Positions 6,408-8,116 of a stretch of 8,116 nucleotides of DNA are shown here, in pieces. The notes beneath the pieces were generated by a model. That model had not been told where the DNA came from, did no database searches, and saw nothing but the letters and a program-made list of their open reading frames with translations. The stretch spans positions 9,035 to 17,150 of the forward strand of contig CAJUST010000035.1 in NCBI GenBank assembly GCA_910589105.1. Direction: 5' to 3'. A program made the position numbers and the translations under genes. The DNA comes from an uncultured Lachnospiraceae bacterium. Its GTDB lineage: Bacteria; Bacillota; Clostridia; Lachnospirales; Lachnospiraceae. How positions within the stretch are numbered: position 1 is the first letter of the stretch; every line of letters begins with the position of its first letter.

Positions 6408-6791
6408 GAAAATCCGTTTTGGATAGGATTGTTTGATCGAATAGACGGCGACAAATATGAGGTCTGCAAGATTACGTTCGGCGCAGAGCCGAAAGATTAT
6501 GAAGTGTATGATTTTCTGCTCAAAAACTGGCATAAGCTGAAATTCAGCCCGCCAGTTAAAACAGAAAAAATCGAAGAACGAAAAATCAATCCCAAGCGTA
6601 TGCAGAGGGAAATCAACAGCCAGTTGGAAAACAAGGGTATTGGCACAAAAGCCCAACAAGCCTTAAAACTCCAACATGAACAGGGAAAATTGGATCGTAG
6701 AGTTAAGTCCAGAGAACAGAAAGAAGCAGAGAAAGAGCGGCAATTCGCTCTGCGGCAGGAAAAGAAAAAAGCAAAGCACAGAGGGAGGTAA
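6390..6791 (+). pseudogene. yjdF: YjdF family protein lacking its start codon
   Basis: YjdF (DUF2992) is a small basic protein of unknown function; in B. subtilis its gene is controlled by an azaaromatic-sensing riboswitch. Here the frame reads QKILFENPFWIGLFDRIDG, ITFGAEPKDYEVYDFLLKN, then NPKRMQREINSQLENKG, GTKAQQALKLQHE and a lysine-rich end closing with KAKHRGR, all typical. The family N-terminus just before FENPFW should start with ATG, but the codon at 6390 is TTC and a stop lies at 6387-6389. The only late alternative start is TTG 6429, which would cut into the fold. No riboswitch or ribosome binding site remains upstream, because the sequence there belongs to the XRE regulator. KTR follows with a gap of seven bases. 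Confidence 0.75.
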
Positions 6792-6798
6792 TGTTCTG

Positions 6799-6987
6799 AT
6801 GATAGCAAGAGAATGGGTGCGCTGCCCGATTTGTTCTAATAAGACCCGTGACAGGATTAGGGAAGATACGGTATTGATAAATTATCCGTTGTACTGCCCG
6901 AAATGCAAGCAGGAAACATTGATTGAAGCGAAAAATTTAAAAATAACAGTCATCAGAGAGCCAGACACACAGATGCAGAGCCGATGA
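6799..6987 (+). CDS. cysteine-rich KTR domain protein
   Basis: This is a 62-residue probable zinc-ribbon protein. It has two CxxC knuckles, Cys9-Cys12 (CPIC) and Cys33-Cys36 (CPKC), with NKTRDRIREDT between them, which is the KTR signature. Members are frequent cargo on ICEs near tetracycline or macrolide resistance genes; the function is unknown. The chosen ATG 6799 has GGGAGG at 6783-6788, overlapping the end of yjdF, so it was probably read from the yjdF transcript. An earlier in-frame start at 6676 would run through yjdF in another frame and is unlikely. The stop codon is inside the terminator stem. The gene appears intact. Confidence 0.85.
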   Translation: MIAREWVRCPICSNKTRDRIREDTVLINYPLYCPKCKQETLIEAKNLKITVIREPDTQMQSR

Positions 6988-7030
6988 ATTTGTGAGATAG
7001 TTTGAAATCACAATACATCGGCTCTGTTTT
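6976..7030 (+). terminator. long two-part terminator
   Basis: CAGAGCCGATG (6976-6986) pairs perfectly with CATCGGCTCTG (7016-7026), followed by TTTT. Inside it TTGTGA (6990-6995) pairs with TCACAA (7008-7013). The TGA of the KTR gene (6985-6987) lies in the stem. It closes the yjdF-KTR transcript before the cupin gene. Confidence 0.85.
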
Positions 7031-7051
7031 GTATTCCGCAATTTTTTACAA

Positions 7052-7088
7052 TTCAAATAATAAGCCTGTTGGTATGATGTAAGCAGGC
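7052..7088 (+). promoter_or_regulatory. probable promoter and operator of the cupin gene
   Basis: TATGAT at 7073-7078 is a good -10. The best -35 candidates are TTCAAA (7052-7057, spacer 15) or TTTACA (7045-7050, spacer 22), neither ideal. GCCTG (7064-7068) and CAGGC (7084-7088) make an inverted repeat around the -10. A weak -35 with a repeat at the start site fits a promoter that needs an activator, possibly the AraC protein encoded downstream. Confidence 0.4.
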
Positions 7089-7125
7089 AAGAGAATTGTC
7101 AAAAAATTGAAAGGAAGTGTTGGAA

Positions 7126-7521
7126 ATGAATTACAAAAATCTGTTTGAAAAATTCAACGAGGGAGGAAAGCTGCTGTTAAAAGATGCCACAGTTACATTT
7201 GATGCTATCCCGTGGTCGAAACATCCTGCTTTTGAGGGTGTGGAGCTGAAGCACATTATCACATCCGAAAGGACAGACGGACAATTTAGTTACCATCTTG
7301 TGAGGATAGCCCCTAATAAAAAGATTGGCAGCCATATCCACGAGAAACAACTGGAAACGCATGAAGTAATCTCTGGCACGGGCGTGTGCGTTAATGACGG
7401 TGTGGAATTGCCTTATGAAACGGGCGTAATATCCATATTTCCCATAGGCGTACCGCATGAAGTGATTGCAGGGGATGACGGGCTTTGCCTGTTCGCAAAG
7501 TTTATGCCCGCCCTCTGCTAA
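7126..7521 (+). CDS. cupin domain protein
   Basis: This is a 131-residue small single-domain cupin, cytoplasmic, with no signal peptide. The first metal motif is complete: His70, His72, Glu77 in GSHIHEKQLETHEVISGTG. The second motif is GVISIFPIGVPHEV with His111. The fold therefore can bind a divalent metal. The substrate is unknown; such cupins range from isomerases to sugar- or ligand-sensing proteins. ATG 7126 is preferred over GTG 7117 because AAGGAAG (7110-7116) is spaced nine bases from it. It stands alone on the plus strand, behind a terminator and a probable regulated promoter, and is convergent with an AraC regulator 13 bases away. Confidence 0.85.
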   Translation: MNYKNLFEKFNEGGKLLLKDATVTFDAIPWSKHPAFEGVELKHIITSERTDGQFSYHLVRIAPNKKIGSHIHEKQLETHEVISGTGVCVNDGVELPYETGVISIFPIGVPHEVIAGDDGLCLFAKFMPALC

Positions 7522-7534
7522 TAGCTCTATCTGG

Positions 7535-8116
7535 TTATATCTCTTTCGTATCGCTGAATGGCATGAGTGCCCCAGAGGGTATAGGGGTATTTGGGGGGAT
7601 AATTCCAAAAGAATATTTATAAGTTAAAGGCGGCAAGCCTACCTGTTTTTCAAATTGCTTTATGAAGTGGCTTTGGTCGCAGAAACCCGTGGTCAAAGCT
7701 ACTTCGGTTATTGTATCGGTTTCATGGATTAGGCGTTGCGCCTTGCGGATGCGGTTCTGGATTTGGAACTGGTGCGGTGTAAGCCCTACCTCTGCCTTGA
7801 AGCTTCTGATAAAGTGGTATTTGCTGATAAAAGCGTTTTGTGCCATTTCCTCGACAGTAAGTTTACATTCTGGGTATAATTCCAACTGTTTTTTTAAGTC
7901 GTGGATATAGGGGGTATGGTTTTTTAGCTGCCAGTTAGAAGAATCCGAGGTTTCATCCAGACAGTTTAATAGCTGTAATATCTGATAGTGACTAATTTTT
8001 CCCATATTCAGAGCCTGCATCAGAAGAAATCTAATATGTTTTTGTATGGTGGTAATATCTACGTTGTTTACAGCATTCTTATCAATGCACAGGGTAAGCA
8101 GGGAATAGCTGTCATG
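7535..8116 (-). CDS. AraC family transcriptional regulator, partial (5' end off window)
   Basis: The minus-strand frame is open from the right edge to the TAA at 7535-7537. The visible part is about 193 residues; the N-terminal sensing part continues beyond 8116. The C-terminal third carries two helix-turn-helix motifs of the AraC/XylS type: LTVEEMAQNAFISKYHFIRS followed by FKAEVGLTPHQFQ, then ITEVALTTGFCDQSHFIKQF followed by EKQVGLPPLTY. An ATG at 8018-8020 is not the true start, because coding continues upstream. It converges with the cupin gene, which it may control. Its effector cannot be seen. Confidence 0.9.
   Translation of the reverse strand, partial: HDSYSLLTLCIDKNAVNNVDITTIQKHIRFLLMQALNMGKISHYQILQLLNCLDETSDSSNWQLKNHTPYIHDLKKQLELYPECKLTVEEMAQNAFISKYHFIRSFKAEVGLTPHQFQIQNRIRKAQRLIHETDTITEVALTTGFCDQSHFIKQFEKQVGLPPLTYKYSFGIIPPNTPIPSGALMPFSDTKEI

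Noticed and set aside
6676..6798. Longer N-terminus for the KTR protein
   Set aside because: The extra residues come from reading yjdF in another frame; a strong ribosome binding site fits ATG 6799.
7177..7608. 143-codon minus-strand open frame over the cupin
   Set aside because: It is antisense to a cupin with complete metal motifs and overlaps the end of the AraC gene.
1..8116. CRISPR arrays, tRNA/rRNA genes, intact transposase or integrase
   Set aside because: I saw no regular repeats, no clover-leaf or rRNA sequence, and no transposase or recombinase catalytic motif in any frame.

Overview
The window looks like a chromosomal stretch from a low-to-mid-GC anaerobic Firmicute, most likely a gut clostridium of the Lachnospiraceae type. 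The reasons are strong AGGAGG-like ribosome binding sites, A/T-rich promoters, a clostridial-style trpBA pair and cargo genes (DUF6075, DUF6674, cysteine-rich KTR, YjdF, XRE regulator) that recur on integrative elements of these bacteria. The assignment is by family recognition and is an inference.

Left part (1-2500): trpB and trpA, the two subunits of tryptophan synthase, sit in tandem. TrpB looks intact. TrpA keeps its two catalytic acids (Glu49, Asp60) and Asp130, but the loops that hold the substrate phosphate are replaced, so it may be a non-standard or weakened alpha subunit. Behind trpA lies about 340 bases that read like protein in three different frames in turn, possibly a frameshifted gene remnant.

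Middle (2516-4931): a CLC-type anion transporter gene on the minus strand has a clean promoter. Its selectivity motifs resemble the fluoride-type CLC branch more than classical chloride CLCs. A divergent intergenic region follows with a possible SOS (LexA) box inside a hairpin. Next is a 5'-truncated gene with the tail of a TIR/DUF4062-like domain and a C-terminal beta-rich, carbohydrate-binding-like module; two in-frame stops lie just upstream.

Right-middle (4932-7030): an accessory patch of mobile-element cargo, mostly broken. It holds short coding-like scraps, an 11-codon leader peptide followed by a strong attenuator-like hairpin, a DUF6075 gene with more G+C than its surroundings, a truncated DUF6674 gene, an XRE-type regulator (minus) and a yjdF gene (plus) that have both lost their starts at the same short imperfect palindrome, and an intact KTR zinc-ribbon gene that ends inside a long terminator.

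Right end (7040-8116): a cupin gene and a convergent AraC-family regulator, which runs off the window. The two probably form a small regulated unit. I found no complete new system. The most interesting points are the altered TrpA active site, the head-to-head junction at about 6393-6407, the leader/attenuator, and the decayed TIR/DUF4062-like gene.
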